Shown piece by piece: positions 31,585 through 41,816 of a stretch of 64,000 nucleotides of DNA. The notes under the pieces were generated by a model. It searched no databases. It was given only the letters and a program-made list of their open reading frames with translations, and had not been told where the DNA came from. The translations under genes and the position numbers were made by a program. The DNA comes from an uncultured Prevotella sp. (GTDB taxonomy: Bacteria > Bacteroidota > Bacteroidia > Bacteroidales > Bacteroidaceae): the NCBI GenBank assembly GCA_905210845.1, contig CAJLYG010000001.1:1-64000 (forward strand), in the 5' to 3' direction. Within the stretch, counting starts at the first letter, position 1. Each line of letters starts with the position of its first letter.

Positions 31585-33351
31585 ATGGAAATAAATAAGA
31601 TACACTTGGCCATCGACGGTCATCCCATCAGTGTCGAGAGGGGGACAACCCTTATGGAAGCTGCAGAACAGGTAGGCATCCATATCCCCAGGTTATGTCA
31701 CATTGATATGAAAGGCACCTGCGTACAAAATCGTCCAGCTTCTTGCCGGCTGTGCGTAGTGGAAGTAGAACACAGGCGAAATCTTGCTCCCTCATGTGAG
31801 ACTGTGTGTACAGAAGGCATGGTAGTAAATACACATTCTCAACGTGTGATTAGGGCAAGGAAGACCATTGCCGAGCTAATGCTGTCAGACCATCCCAACG
31901 ACTGCTTGACTTGTCCAAAGTGTAGTGATTGCGAATTGCAACGGCTTGTGATGCAGTTTAACATTCGTGAAATGCCTTTTGCCGGTGGGGAAATGTCTCC
32001 AAGAAAGCATGAGCAAACGGTCTCCATCACTCGCAATATGGATAAATGCGTGTATTGCCGCCGGTGCGAGAGCATGTGTAACGATGTTCAATCTGTCGGC
32101 GTTTTGGGAGCCATACGCCGTGGGTTCAATACGACAATTGCCCCAACTTTCGACCTGATGATGGCAGACACGAATTGCACTTACTGTGGGCAATGTGTAG
32201 CAGTATGTCCTACTGGCGCCTTGACCGAACATGATGACACTGACAGGCTAATGGACGATTTGGCAAATCCAGACAAGGTTGTGATTGCTCAGCCAGCTCC
32301 TGCCGTTCGTGTAGCATTGGGAGAAGAGTTTGGCATGGAACCAGGTACGATCGTAACAGGGAAACTGGCTACCGCCCTGCGGAATATCGGATTTGACTAT
32401 GTCTTCGACACCGACTTTGCAGCAGACCTCACGATCATGGAAGAGGGTGCTGAGATCTTGGAAAGAATCAAACGGTTCTTAAGAAATGACAAAACGGTCC
32501 GACTCCCCATTATGACCTCTTGCTGTCCTGCATGGATAAACCTCTGCGAACATGAGTTTCCCGATATGCTTGATTATCCTTCCACGTCACGGTCACCTGC
32601 ACAAATGTTTGGAAGTATCGCCAAAAGCTATTGGGCTGAGAAGATGGGGATCCCACGTGAGCAGATTGTTGTCGTCTCGATCATGCCTTGCCTTGCAAAG
32701 AAATACGAGTGCACACGACCTGAGTTTCAGACTGAAGGCTGTCCGGATGTAGATTATTCAATTTCTACCCGAGAACTGGCACGAATTATTAAACGGGCAA
32801 ACATCGACTTTTCCCGCTTAGAAGACAGTGATTTCGACAGTCCTTTAGGAGAATCATCAGGTGCCGGTGTTATCTTCGGTACTACAGGAGGCGTATTGGA
32901 AGCGGCCCTGCGCACAGTATACGAGTCATTTACGGGCAAAGAGTTACAACGGATCGACTTAGAAGAGGTACGGGGCATGGAAGGAATCCGGCATGCAACC
33001 ATCTATATGAACGACTTTCCTCTTAAAGTATGTGTCGTCCATACACTTGGCAACGCCAGAAAGATCATGGATAAGCTCCGTAAAGGGGACCTCCCCTACC
33101 ATGTTGTGGAGGTCATGGCATGCCCAGGAGGATGTATCGGTGGTGCCGGACAACCTTATCATCATGGCGATATTCATATCATTCAGGCACGTCAGCGTGC
33201 TCTCTATGATGAAGACAAAGGAAAACATATCCGGAAAAGTCATGAAAATCCTGATATCCAGCAACTCTATCGGGAGTATCTTGGGCATCCTCTCAGTGAA
33301 AAGGCAGAACATCTGCTGCATACTCATTATTCTGACAAAAGTATCAAGTAA
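31585..33351 (+). CDS. hydA: [FeFe]-hydrogenase catalytic subunit
   Basis: The 588-residue protein has an N-terminal [2Fe-2S] domain (residues ~1-80) and a His-ligated [4Fe-4S] site (HPNDCLTCPKCSDC). Two [4Fe-4S] motifs (CVYCRRCESMC, CTYCGQCVAVC) lead to the H-cluster domain. H-cluster motifs are MTSCCPAW (Cys 313), MPCLAKKYE (Cys 369) and MACPGGCIGGAGQP (Cys 513, Cys 517). The small-subunit tail is fused at the C-terminus (residues ~530-588). It reduces protons or oxidises H2 in the cytoplasm. All catalytic motifs are intact; the usual GGG before GQP is GGA here. Confidence 0.96.
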   Translation: MEINKIHLAIDGHPISVERGTTLMEAAEQVGIHIPRLCHIDMKGTCVQNRPASCRLCVVEVEHRRNLAPSCETVCTEGMVVNTHSQRVIRARKTIAELMLSDHPNDCLTCPKCSDCELQRLVMQFNIREMPFAGGEMSPRKHEQTVSITRNMDKCVYCRRCESMCNDVQSVGVLGAIRRGFNTTIAPTFDLMMADTNCTYCGQCVAVCPTGALTEHDDTDRLMDDLANPDKVVIAQPAPAVRVALGEEFGMEPGTIVTGKLATALRNIGFDYVFDTDFAADLTIMEEGAEILERIKRFLRNDKTVRLPIMTSCCPAWINLCEHEFPDMLDYPSTSRSPAQMFGSIAKSYWAEKMGIPREQIVVVSIMPCLAKKYECTRPEFQTEGCPDVDYSISTRELARIIKRANIDFSRLEDSDFDSPLGESSGAGVIFGTTGGVLEAALRTVYESFTGKELQRIDLEEVRGMEGIRHATIYMNDFPLKVCVVHTLGNARKIMDKLRKGDLPYHVVEVMACPGGCIGGAGQPYHHGDIHIIQARQRALYDEDKGKHIRKSHENPDIQQLYREYLGHPLSEKAEHLLHTHYSDKSIK

Positions 33352-33418
33352 GTTTTGATCTTCTCTAAGAGAATGTGGAACCAGTTATCATAAAGCAAAA
33401 TCAAAATACCGTAAGCCT

Positions 33419-33898
33419 ATGTCTGAGATGAAATTAGCTTGTTCTGTTGTTGAAGAAACAGAAAAGATATGCGACAAATATGGAAATCAGCCTGGTGAGT
33501 TAATCAATATATTGCATGAGGCACAGTCATTAGCAGGCTATTTACCAGAAGAGATGCAACGCATCATTGCCAGGAAGCTGGGCATCCCTGCGTCGAGGGT
33601 GTATGGTGTCGTGACTTTTTATTCCTTCTTTACGATGGCTCCCAAGGGAAGGCATCCCATATCAGTTTGCTTGGGAACAGCTTGTTATGTGCGAGGCGGT
33701 GATAAATTATTGGAGGAAATAAAGCGTGCACTGAATATTGAGGTAGGACAGACTACTCCCGATGGTAAATTCTCACTTGATTGCCTAAGATGTGTCGGGG
33801 CATGTGGACTGGCTCCAGTCATCATGATAGGCGAGAAAGTGTATGGAAGACTGCAACCTCAGGATATTCGCAAAATCCTTGCTGAAACAAAAGATTGA
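33419..33898 (+). CDS. hydC: [FeFe]-hydrogenase NuoE-like subunit
   Basis: The 159-residue thioredoxin-like [2Fe-2S] protein has the NuoE cysteines in CLGTACYVRGG and DCLRCVGACGLAPV. It completes a HydABC-type trimer with the two upstream genes, although order here is B-A-C. The gap to hydA is 67 bases. It is convergent with hydF after 20 bases. Confidence 0.94.
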   Translation: MSEMKLACSVVEETEKICDKYGNQPGELINILHEAQSLAGYLPEEMQRIIARKLGIPASRVYGVVTFYSFFTMAPKGRHPISVCLGTACYVRGGDKLLEEIKRALNIEVGQTTPDGKFSLDCLRCVGACGLAPVIMIGEKVYGRLQPQDIRKILAETKD

Positions 33899-33918
33899 AC
33901 AGCCATAAGCGAGAGGAA

Positions 33919-35145
33919 TCAGAAATCAAGTGGCAACTGTAAGAGTCTTGCTATGGCGAAGCCATAATTTGTTAGGTGTAAGTGATAGGTTTTCGCAAGA
34001 TTGATTCTGGATAACATGAACCTCCGGTTGAACATGCATCCACCACAGTGGATGATGAGTTGGTAAATTGATAGATCACGGGGAAAGTCAGAACCGGAGC
34101 AGATGTCTATCTGAAGGCTTTCCCCGATTCTTTCTCGAAGGAGTCTTGGTATTTTAACCCTTCCGATGTCCTCAGCCTGTGGGACATGGGTACAGGCTTC
34201 CGCTATCAGTACATGGGAATGCTCCGTCAAACTGTCAATCGCCCTGGCACCCTCCCGGAAAGTTTGCAGATCACCCTTACAGGCTCCCATGAGAATGGAA
34301 AAGGAGGTAAGTTTGCTCTCCTTAGGTTTCATCTTATACACAGGTGCAAAATCCTGAGAATCCGTAATGATCCAATGGGGAGCAGAGGTCAGATGAGACA
34401 AACTGTCCAACATCCTGTCAGTTGTACAGCATACCACGGTACATCGCTCGTCCAACAAAGCACGAATCGTCTGCACTTGGGGTAAGATCAACCGTCCTTC
34501 CGGAGCCTGAATATCCTGTGGCATCACCAACATGACTATATTGCCATCTTCGACCATTCCCTGCAGGAGTGAGGGCTGATCATCTTTTATCTGTCGGAGA
34601 TGACGAATCATTTCCTTTCGAAGAGTGTCTATACCCTCATGGGTTAGGGCAGAGACTTCCATCACGGGGCAAGACACGACCTTCTGTAACGCTTTTGTGA
34701 ACTTTCCTACGCTTCCGATTTGATCACATTTATTGACAACAATCATGCAAGGAATTTGCAATCCATGAAATTCTTTTATCCATTTCTGTTCATATCCCGT
34801 CCACATTTCCTCAAAAGAGATGGATTTCCCTACGGGCGCAACCACTAAAATGGCAAGATCCGTCATTTGCAGGCAAAGTCTGGACTTTCTGATCCTTTGC
34901 TCACCAATTTTACCTTTGTCATCAAATCCTGCCGTATCTGTAAGCAAGCATGCTCCGATACCAGGAAGTTCCATCGCCTTGCTGACTGGATCGGTGGTTG
35001 TTCCCGGCAAAGCATTGACAATTGCTACCTGCTGTCCTGTCAGTGCATTGAGCAAGGAAGATTTGCCTACATTCCTACGCCCAAACAAGGTTATATGCAA
35101 CCGGTTGGCTGAAGGAGTATGGTTTAAGTCGGAACATACATTCAT
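33919..35145 (-). CDS. hydF: [FeFe]-hydrogenase maturation GTPase HydF
   Basis: The 408-residue protein has the P-loop GRRNVGKSS (residues 22-30), the switch region PGTTTDPV and DTAGFDD, and NKCD. The C-terminal cluster-binding pattern is C-T-H ... HCGGC. HydF is the scaffold on which the 2Fe subcluster is built before transfer to HydA. It follows hydG by 21 bases and is probably co-transcribed with it. Confidence 0.95.
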   Translation of the reverse strand: MNVCSDLNHTPSANRLHITLFGRRNVGKSSLLNALTGQQVAIVNALPGTTTDPVSKAMELPGIGACLLTDTAGFDDKGKIGEQRIRKSRLCLQMTDLAILVVAPVGKSISFEEMWTGYEQKWIKEFHGLQIPCMIVVNKCDQIGSVGKFTKALQKVVSCPVMEVSALTHEGIDTLRKEMIRHLRQIKDDQPSLLQGMVEDGNIVMLVMPQDIQAPEGRLILPQVQTIRALLDERCTVVCCTTDRMLDSLSHLTSAPHWIITDSQDFAPVYKMKPKESKLTSFSILMGACKGDLQTFREGARAIDSLTEHSHVLIAEACTHVPQAEDIGRVKIPRLLRERIGESLQIDICSGSDFPRDLSIYQLIIHCGGCMFNRRFMLSRINLAKTYHLHLTNYGFAIARLLQLPLDF

Positions 35146-35166
35146 CTGCGTATATCTTGATGGGGC

Positions 35167-36582
35167 TTAAAACCTGAAATCGCGCTGTCCCGCTTCAATC
35201 TCTTTCAGATACTGGATTGTCAACCGGCGTATATTTGGTTCCTGAATATTCGCCACCTCTCGGGCAATCATCTCCTCCCCCTTTCTGCGAGTATCAGGTT
35301 CCGCATAATCAATGAGGTATTCCTTCAGGGTAAAGAGGGCATTTGGAGTACAACAATGACCTATCTTCCCGGCTTTTACCAATGCCATGAAACGGTCACC
35401 CGTCCTACCTGCACGATAACAAGCTGTACAGAAACTTGGAATATGCTTCATGTCAAACAGCCAAGATACCACTTGGTCAAGTGAACGCAAGTCACTGACA
35501 TCAAACTGGGCCGTCTCGTCATGTCGTTCCGGTGTCGTATATCCTCCTACACTTGTGCGGCTGCCCCCACTGATTTGTGAGACGCCCAATTCCAAAACCT
35601 TCTCCCGCACCTTTTGTGACTCGCGTGTGGAGATAATCATCCCCGTATATGGAGCTGCCAAACGGATGATAGCAACGATCTTGATAAAGATATCATCTGG
35701 CAAAGTATTGGGGTAATCCTCCAAGGAGATATCCTCTGCTGGGCATATTCGTGGAACGCTAATAGTATGTGGCCCTACTCCAAAGCGTGCTTCCAAATGC
35801 TCAGCATGCATGAGCAGCCCTACAAAGTCGTACTTATAGGTAGTCAGCCCAAATAAGACTCCAATGCCTACATCGTCGCAGCCACCTAACTGGGCACGAT
35901 CCATGGCCTCTGTATGGTAGGCATAGTTGCTTTTAGGACCGGTCGGATGCAATTCCTCATAATTTTTTTTGTTGTAAGTCTCTTGAAAGAGAATATAAGT
36001 ACCAATTCCTGCTGCTTTTAGCCGTCGGTAGCTCTCTACGTCTGTAGCGGCAATATTTACATTGACACGCCGGATCTCCCCATTGCCCGACTTTGTAGCA
36101 TAAATGGTACGGATAGATTCCAAGATATATTCCAAAGGGTTATGGACAGGATCCTCACCTGACTCTATGGCAAGACGTTTATGCCCCATATTTTCCAAGG
36201 CAATGACTTCCTTCCGTATCTCCTCTTGCGTCAGTTTCTTGCGTGTAATCGTTTTGTTCTTATAGTGATACGGGCAATACAGGCAACCGTTTATACAATA
36301 ATTGGATAAATACAAAGGAGCAAAAAGGACAATACGGTTGCCATAGAAAGCCTCCTTCACTTTCTTAGCGAGCACGAAACAACGACCGATCAGGTCCTTC
36401 TCCTCACAAAGGAGCAATACCGCAGCCTCCCTGTGCGTAATCCCTTTGCAATTGCTGGCTTTCTGGAGAATCTCCTCTATCAACGGTCGATTGTTTTTGT
36501 TACGCTCTGCGTAATCCAAGGTATCAAGGATCTCACCGTCGTCGATAAAATCCTCTGCATGTTCTGATTTTGGGTTATACAT
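35167..36582 (-). CDS. hydG: [FeFe]-hydrogenase maturation radical-SAM tyrosine lyase HydG
   Basis: The 471-residue enzyme has the radical-SAM motif CINGCLYC near residues 95-102. The HydG-specific C-terminal cluster motif begins CTACYRAGRTGDRF and ends in HCC. HydG cleaves tyrosine to give the CO and cyanide ligands of the H-cluster. It starts 30 bases after the GH3 gene ends on the same strand, so it may share that transcript. Confidence 0.96.
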   Translation of the reverse strand: MYNPKSEHAEDFIDDGEILDTLDYAERNKNNRPLIEEILQKASNCKGITHREAAVLLLCEEKDLIGRCFVLAKKVKEAFYGNRIVLFAPLYLSNYCINGCLYCPYHYKNKTITRKKLTQEEIRKEVIALENMGHKRLAIESGEDPVHNPLEYILESIRTIYATKSGNGEIRRVNVNIAATDVESYRRLKAAGIGTYILFQETYNKKNYEELHPTGPKSNYAYHTEAMDRAQLGGCDDVGIGVLFGLTTYKYDFVGLLMHAEHLEARFGVGPHTISVPRICPAEDISLEDYPNTLPDDIFIKIVAIIRLAAPYTGMIISTRESQKVREKVLELGVSQISGGSRTSVGGYTTPERHDETAQFDVSDLRSLDQVVSWLFDMKHIPSFCTACYRAGRTGDRFMALVKAGKIGHCCTPNALFTLKEYLIDYAEPDTRRKGEEMIAREVANIQEPNIRRLTIQYLKEIEAGQRDFRF

Positions 36583-36612
36583 AGTCTATCTTAATTCCAC
36601 ACCATTTTGTAA

Positions 36613-38877
36613 TTATCTGATAACCTGCAATGTGACCTTTTGCAGGTTATGGTCACTACTGTCCGATCCCACCATAATATCGTAAGTACCGCTATCAAGC
36701 ACATCCCGGTCTTGTACATCCTTATATTTCAGCATGTCGGGCGTGAGGACAAAGTCGACACGGCGACTCTCGCCAGACTGGAGATGAATACGGCGAAAAG
36801 CTTTTAGCTCTTTCACTGGACGGGCAATCTGCGCTGATGGATTATGGATGTAGAGCTGGACAACCTCGTAGCCATCACGCTTACCAGTATTCTCCACCAC
36901 GACAGAGACGGTAGTCTGCCCGTCATGGGTGAGGGTCGTAGTACCCAACACTGGTTTGCCATAGCGGAACGTAGTGTAACCCAATCCGTAGCCAAAGGGA
37001 TAGAGTGCGTCGTTCCGTACATCGATGTAGTTGCTATGGTACTTATAATATTTCTTCGCGCCCTCAGCCACAGGACGTCCCGTGTTCAGGTGATTATAAT
37101 AAATAGGTATCTGACCCATGCACTGCGGCAGGCTCATGGTGAGGCGACCTGATGGAGCCTTGTCGCCAAAAAGCACATCGCAGATGGCGTCAGCGGCCTC
37201 TGATCCACCAAACCACACGTTGAGAATAGCCCGACAATGCTCACTCTCCCACTTTAGGATGGTGGGACGTCCCGCGAAGTTGAGCAATACGACGGGCTTA
37301 CCCGTAGCGCAAAGTTTTCTCAACAGCCGCATCTGTGCTTCCGGAAGGTTGAGATCAGCACGTGAAGAACTCTCACCACTCATCTCCGTCATCTCGCCCA
37401 TAGCACAGACGATAACGTCGGCATCAGCAGCCACTCGCAATGCCTCACGCTCAGCACGGGTGGCATCAACACGTGGGATGGGTCGACCAAATGAGCAATT
37501 CGCTTGTATCGTCGAGTCATCATAGATGTTGCAACCTTGTGCATACACTACCTTAGCCGCCGTGCCCACGGCACGCTGCATTGCCTCTTTCAGAGTGCTA
37601 TACAACTCAGGCTTGTCAGCGGTTGACCAACATCCCACCATGTTTGAGCGGTCATCTGCAAGGGGACCAATTAGAGCGATCGTGCCCTGTTTACGGAGCG
37701 GCAGCACATCGCCCTCGTTCTTCAACAGCACAAATGTCTCTGCAGCCATATCACGCGCTAACTTACGATGCTCAGGGGTATAGAGTTCGGTTTTCATGCG
37801 CTTAGCATCAAGGAAACGATAAGGATCCTGAAAGAGTCCTAAGGTATACTTTGCCTCTAACACGCGTCGGCAAGCCTGATTGATATCTGCTTCACTTATC
37901 CGTCCTTCTTCAACAAGTTTCTTCAACTGAGCGGCGTAAGCATTAGAACACATATCCATGTCAGTCCCAGCCTTCAGCGCAAGCTCGGAGCAGCGCGCAG
38001 CGTTACCAAGTCCATGGATAGTCATCTCACCAATCGAGCCATAATCGGTAACAAGGAATCCTTTAAAGCCCCATTGACGGCGCAAAACGTCATTGATAAG
38101 CCAGTCGTTAGCGGTAGCAGGGATGCCATCTACTAAATTAAACGAAGACATGACCGACCCCACACCAGCCTTCACTGCAGCTTCATAAGGTGGGAAGTAC
38201 TGATTATACATGCGCACATGGCTCATGTCCACCGTGTTATAGTCTCGCCCAGCTTCAGCAGCTCCATAAAGGGCATAGTGCTTCAGGCAGGCCATGGCAT
38301 TGCGAGGACTATAGTTGCCTTGAATACCCTCGACCATGGCACGGGCAATGCAACTGCCTAAGAACGGATCTTCTCCTGCACCCTCAGCCACACGTCCCCA
38401 GCGAGGGTCAATGGCAATGTCAACCATCGGGCTATATTCCCAGTTGATACCCTGAGAGGTCGCCTCAGAAGCAGCCATGGCCGCACCAAGACGGATAGCC
38501 GTAGTATCCCAACTACACGACTGCGCCAACGGGATAGGCAGCACTGTTCGGAAGCCATGGATCACATCAAAGCCAAAGAGCAATGGGATACCCAAGCGAC
38601 TCTTCTTCACCGCTACTTGTTGCAGTGCCTTGATTTTCTCAGGGTCACGAATGCTCAGCACTGCTCCAAGCTGACCGTCGGAAACGAGTTTGGCCAATGG
38701 GCTGTCCATTACCTTGCCAGTGACAATGTCCCCACCCGGCAAAAGATTGAGCTGTCCTATCTTCTCCTCTAAAGTCATACGACTCATAAGCTGAGAAATG
38801 AACTCATCACGGTCGGAAGATGCATATGCGGCTACCGACAACAGGCACAAGAAGATAAAGATGATTTGTTTCTTCAT
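36613..38877 (-). CDS. bglX: GH3-family beta-glucosidase, secreted (BglX type)
   Basis: From the ATG at 38877 the protein has 754 residues and a signal peptide (MKKQIIFIFLCLLSVAAYAS). The GH3 N domain has GVDVIHG-type FGFDVIHGFRTVLPIP and the nucleophile Asp near residue 278 in LVTDYGSIGEM. A C domain (MSGESSSRADLNLP) and a fibronectin-III-like end (LYIHNPSAQIARPVKELKAF) follow. BglX-type enzymes remove terminal beta-glucose. Lying between hydE and hydG, it is out of place functionally. Confidence 0.92.
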   Translation of the reverse strand: MKKQIIFIFLCLLSVAAYASSDRDEFISQLMSRMTLEEKIGQLNLLPGGDIVTGKVMDSPLAKLVSDGQLGAVLSIRDPEKIKALQQVAVKKSRLGIPLLFGFDVIHGFRTVLPIPLAQSCSWDTTAIRLGAAMAASEATSQGINWEYSPMVDIAIDPRWGRVAEGAGEDPFLGSCIARAMVEGIQGNYSPRNAMACLKHYALYGAAEAGRDYNTVDMSHVRMYNQYFPPYEAAVKAGVGSVMSSFNLVDGIPATANDWLINDVLRRQWGFKGFLVTDYGSIGEMTIHGLGNAARCSELALKAGTDMDMCSNAYAAQLKKLVEEGRISEADINQACRRVLEAKYTLGLFQDPYRFLDAKRMKTELYTPEHRKLARDMAAETFVLLKNEGDVLPLRKQGTIALIGPLADDRSNMVGCWSTADKPELYSTLKEAMQRAVGTAAKVVYAQGCNIYDDSTIQANCSFGRPIPRVDATRAEREALRVAADADVIVCAMGEMTEMSGESSSRADLNLPEAQMRLLRKLCATGKPVVLLNFAGRPTILKWESEHCRAILNVWFGGSEAADAICDVLFGDKAPSGRLTMSLPQCMGQIPIYYNHLNTGRPVAEGAKKYYKYHSNYIDVRNDALYPFGYGLGYTTFRYGKPVLGTTTLTHDGQTTVSVVVENTGKRDGYEVVQLYIHNPSAQIARPVKELKAFRRIHLQSGESRRVDFVLTPDMLKYKDVQDRDVLDSGTYDIMVGSDSSDHNLQKVTLQVIR

Positions 38878-39214
38878 ATAAGTAAATAGGTTTCTTTCGA
38901 CCATCATTCCGCACCATTTTTCATTTAGATTATTGATCAGTCCCCGGGCAATAAATTGCCCAGTTTTTCATGCCGAGGAAATTACCTAACTTTTGGTGCA
39001 AAAAGAAAAAAGTAATCCATCAACACGCATTGGCAAAGATAAACATTAAATCTGAGAAACTCATACTTTCGATGGAATTTTTCATATAAAGAAGAACTTT
39101 AATCTCAAATTGCCCATAGGCATTCAGGCTCACTCAACCTAAAATGTCAATCGTTTAGCCATCAGCACCATAAGATGATACGTACATTGAAGAGTAATAT
39201 AGTTATATGGTTAA
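38878..39214 (-). other. Intergenic region upstream of the GH3 gene
   Basis: This 337-bp gap between hydE and the GH3 gene holds a minus-strand -7 box at 39034-39041 (TATCTTTG) that would drive the GH3-hydG-hydF run. No gene or other element is apparent. Confidence 0.45.
39034..39041 (-). promoter_or_regulatory. -7 box (TATCTTTG) for GH3-hydG-hydF
   Basis: The minus strand reads TATCTTTGCC about 157 bases upstream of the GH3 start. It is the only good -7 element in the gap and is the likely promoter for the downstream maturases as well. Confidence 0.5.
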
Positions 39215-40276
39215 CTATTTATCTTCATCACCGTTTTGGCAATGAAGACCATAATCTCCTCTGCCATAATCAATCTCATAGCCAATAGTAGAGAGTTCCT
39301 CTTCTAATAAATGTAGACCTTCTGCTGCTTCCATGCCCGTATTTTCCTTCCGATCATAAAGAGAATAAGCATTGCGAACAGTTTTTGGAGAGAGATTGGG
39401 CATGACCACATTGGCACCCGCAAGGATACCTATTTTCCTTCCTTCCGGTAACAACGAAGCCATCGCTGTAGTTGATGGAATAAGCGCATGGGGAAACATC
39501 AACCGGAAGATAGAATATAGACGGGCAGTCAGTTCTATGCTTCCTGCATGCCAATCTTCGAAAGGAGTATGACGGGCGGGAATGAAAGGACCAATACCTA
39601 TCATTTCTGGTTTTAAGAGTTGAATATATTGAATATCCTCAACCAATTCTTGCAAAGTCTGGTACGGGCTGCCTACCATCATCCCTGTCCCGGTCTGGTA
39701 TCCCAAATCCTTTAGCGAGCGCAAGCACTGGAGTCGATGACGCAATGACATCTCTTGGGGATGGAGTTTACGATAATGCCTCTCATTACGGGTCTCATGT
39801 CTTAGCAGGTAGCGATTTGCCCCACATTGCTTCCAATAGACGTAAGTAGCCGTACTCTTCTCCCCTAATGAGAGAGTAATGGCACAGTCGGAGAAATCAT
39901 GGTGGATGGCACTTACCACGTCGCCCATCCATTCATCACGGTTATCAGGCAGCTCACCGCCCTGAAGGACAAAGGTACGGAAACCTAATTGGTATCCTTT
40001 CCAACAGCATGCCAGGATTTCTTCCTTGGTCAAGGAATACCGGTGAAGATGAAGATTGCTTTTCCTAATCCCACAATACAGGCAATCGTTACGGCAACAA
40101 TTACTGATTTCGATGAGCCCTCGGATCAAGATTTTATTTCCAAAGATCTCCTTTGCCACTTCACGGGCACTCTGGAACAAATACCTTTCCGTCTCTTTGT
40201 CAGCGCATAGTAGCGACTGATACCCATCAGCAGTTAAGGTATGTTCAGATCTCAACCGGTCAACCTCCGTTCTCAT
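39215..40276 (-). CDS. hydE: [FeFe]-hydrogenase maturation radical-SAM protein HydE
   Basis: The 353-residue protein has the radical-SAM motif CRNDCLYC near residues 60-67 (LIEISNCCRNDCLYCGIRK). The HydE pattern continues with GGELPDNRDEW, HETRNERHYRKLHP and GIGPFIPARHTPF. HydE supplies the dithiolate-bridge or Fe synthon for the H-cluster. Its ATG overlaps the stop of the upstream glycosyltransferase (ATGA), so translation is coupled to that gene. The GH3 gene lies between it and hydG/hydF. Confidence 0.95.
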   Translation of the reverse strand: MRTEVDRLRSEHTLTADGYQSLLCADKETERYLFQSAREVAKEIFGNKILIRGLIEISNCCRNDCLYCGIRKSNLHLHRYSLTKEEILACCWKGYQLGFRTFVLQGGELPDNRDEWMGDVVSAIHHDFSDCAITLSLGEKSTATYVYWKQCGANRYLLRHETRNERHYRKLHPQEMSLRHRLQCLRSLKDLGYQTGTGMMVGSPYQTLQELVEDIQYIQLLKPEMIGIGPFIPARHTPFEDWHAGSIELTARLYSIFRLMFPHALIPSTTAMASLLPEGRKIGILAGANVVMPNLSPKTVRNAYSLYDRKENTGMEAAEGLHLLEEELSTIGYEIDYGRGDYGLHCQNGDEDK

Positions 40277-41571
40277 GTTCTCTTTCCTCTTCTTATTTTT
40301 AGACCAAAGATGGCTATGGATGCTAAGATGATAAAATAAGGCATCAGAGGGATATGGAATCTTGATTCTCCTTTACCAGCGATGATAATGATAAACAATG
40401 TATAGAGAAGAACCATGCCAAATAGCAAGATGAAGTTGAATACTTCCCTCTTTCGCAATAATAGATAAGCACCAATGGCAGCCAATAGTAAAAAAGCATA
40501 ATAATACATCAGATTGTAGACCACGAGCCATTGTAGTACGGTATATTGGGGAAACTCCTTCACTAAAGTTATCATACTCAATTTACTATAGAGATAGGGG
40601 CTGTCTTTTTTATCCTGCAAGAACGTGCAAAATGTAGTATTGTCGGATATGTAAGTTTTCACTAACTTATATGGCATCTGCCGAAGATATTCCAATTTAT
40701 TGTTGGATAGCCATATAAAGAAGTGATCCCTCCAAACATGGTCTCTTGTGATAGGATCGATGCAATTATCATTGGGGACATACATGGGATGATGGTGCTC
40801 AAACAAAGCATAATCCGCCTCTTTATTCTGATCATTTATCCAAGAATGCCGCATCAAATTCATCCATCCAGTGTGTGCTTGTGAAAAGAATCTGCCCGTA
40901 TTATGATAGTTAACAAATCCTACTGAAATATTGAAGAATAGGTACACGCCCACGATACGACCAATATATTGAAAGGAATGCCTCTTCTTCTGATAAACAA
41001 CAAGCAGGATAAGGATAGCCAACAAGACTAAAGACAGGGGACGGTACCAATTGCCTATAGCAAGGCATAAGCCACAAGCCATATACTTTTCCTTCAAAAA
41101 CATATAGACAGAAAGCAAAGTAAAAAAGGTAAATGGAACTTCACTTAGGAAAGAATTAGCCTCTCCATAGTTGGCAGGGTACAATACATAAACACATAGA
41201 GCAATAAAAGCTATTGTATCATTCGTCAGATGCTTGGCAATTTGGAAGACCAACCATACTGAGATGCTTTTCATCAGAATATAAAGGATATGTACGGGAT
41301 AAACAGAATGGAAAGCATACAAACTGCCTACCAAAGTATTGATAGCCCCTAAGTTCCAAATAAAAGGTAATTCATGCATTTGGCTTGCTGTAGGATAGAT
41401 GCCATGCTCAAGCACACTCTGCCTTGCCAAAGGCAAATAATCATTGCTATCAGGATAGGGAGTATACCCCCAAATCAATAGACAAAGCAATTGGAGTATG
41501 GCAAAGCAAAGCACCATGATCCATCCTATTTTTTCTTTCGAACATTTCATATACTCATTCTTCTGATACAC
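40273..41571 (-). CDS. GT-C-type membrane glycosyltransferase (ArnT/PMT-like)
   Basis: The 432-residue protein is strongly hydrophobic with about 9-11 membrane helices. An acidic first loop (YTPYPDSNDYLPLA) carries the Asp expected of GT-C enzymes that use lipid-phosphate sugar donors. A long loop (HHHPMYVPNDNCIDP) occurs near the middle. The acceptor is unknown. It overlaps hydE by 4 bases (ATGA). The start may be 41571 or the second Met at 41550. Confidence 0.7.
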   Translation of the reverse strand: MYQKNEYMKCSKEKIGWIMVLCFAILQLLCLLIWGYTPYPDSNDYLPLARQSVLEHGIYPTASQMHELPFIWNLGAINTLVGSLYAFHSVYPVHILYILMKSISVWLVFQIAKHLTNDTIAFIALCVYVLYPANYGEANSFLSEVPFTFFTLLSVYMFLKEKYMACGLCLAIGNWYRPLSLVLLAILILLVVYQKKRHSFQYIGRIVGVYLFFNISVGFVNYHNTGRFFSQAHTGWMNLMRHSWINDQNKEADYALFEHHHPMYVPNDNCIDPITRDHVWRDHFFIWLSNNKLEYLRQMPYKLVKTYISDNTTFCTFLQDKKDSPYLYSKLSMITLVKEFPQYTVLQWLVVYNLMYYYAFLLLAAIGAYLLLRKREVFNFILLFGMVLLYTLFIIIIAGKGESRFHIPLMPYFIILASIAIFGLKIRRGKRT

Positions 41572-41760
41572 TATATAAGGGATATGATAAGATTAAGATA
41601 CAGTACAAGCATTGCCCCTGCTGTCGATATAAATACTCCAGGCCTACTTCTTTCATTGTATTTTCGTTTAAAGACAATTGCAAAAATACAAAAAAAGTAG
41701 ATGCAAGCACTATTTCCCATTACTTTTTAGTACCTGCATCTACTTTTTAGGTTTTATCAT

Positions 41761-41777
41761 AAACGCATGATGCGTTT
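41761..41777 (-). terminator. Short palindrome after the assT remnant
   Basis: AAACGCAT-G-ATGCGTTT is a perfect palindrome with a 1-base centre, 40 bases past the end of the assT remnant. It could be a weak terminator or a protein site. No strong U-run follows. Confidence 0.35.
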
Positions 41778-41816
41778 TAAGGAGAAGAATAGAGAGAAAA
41801 GAATATATTCAAACTC

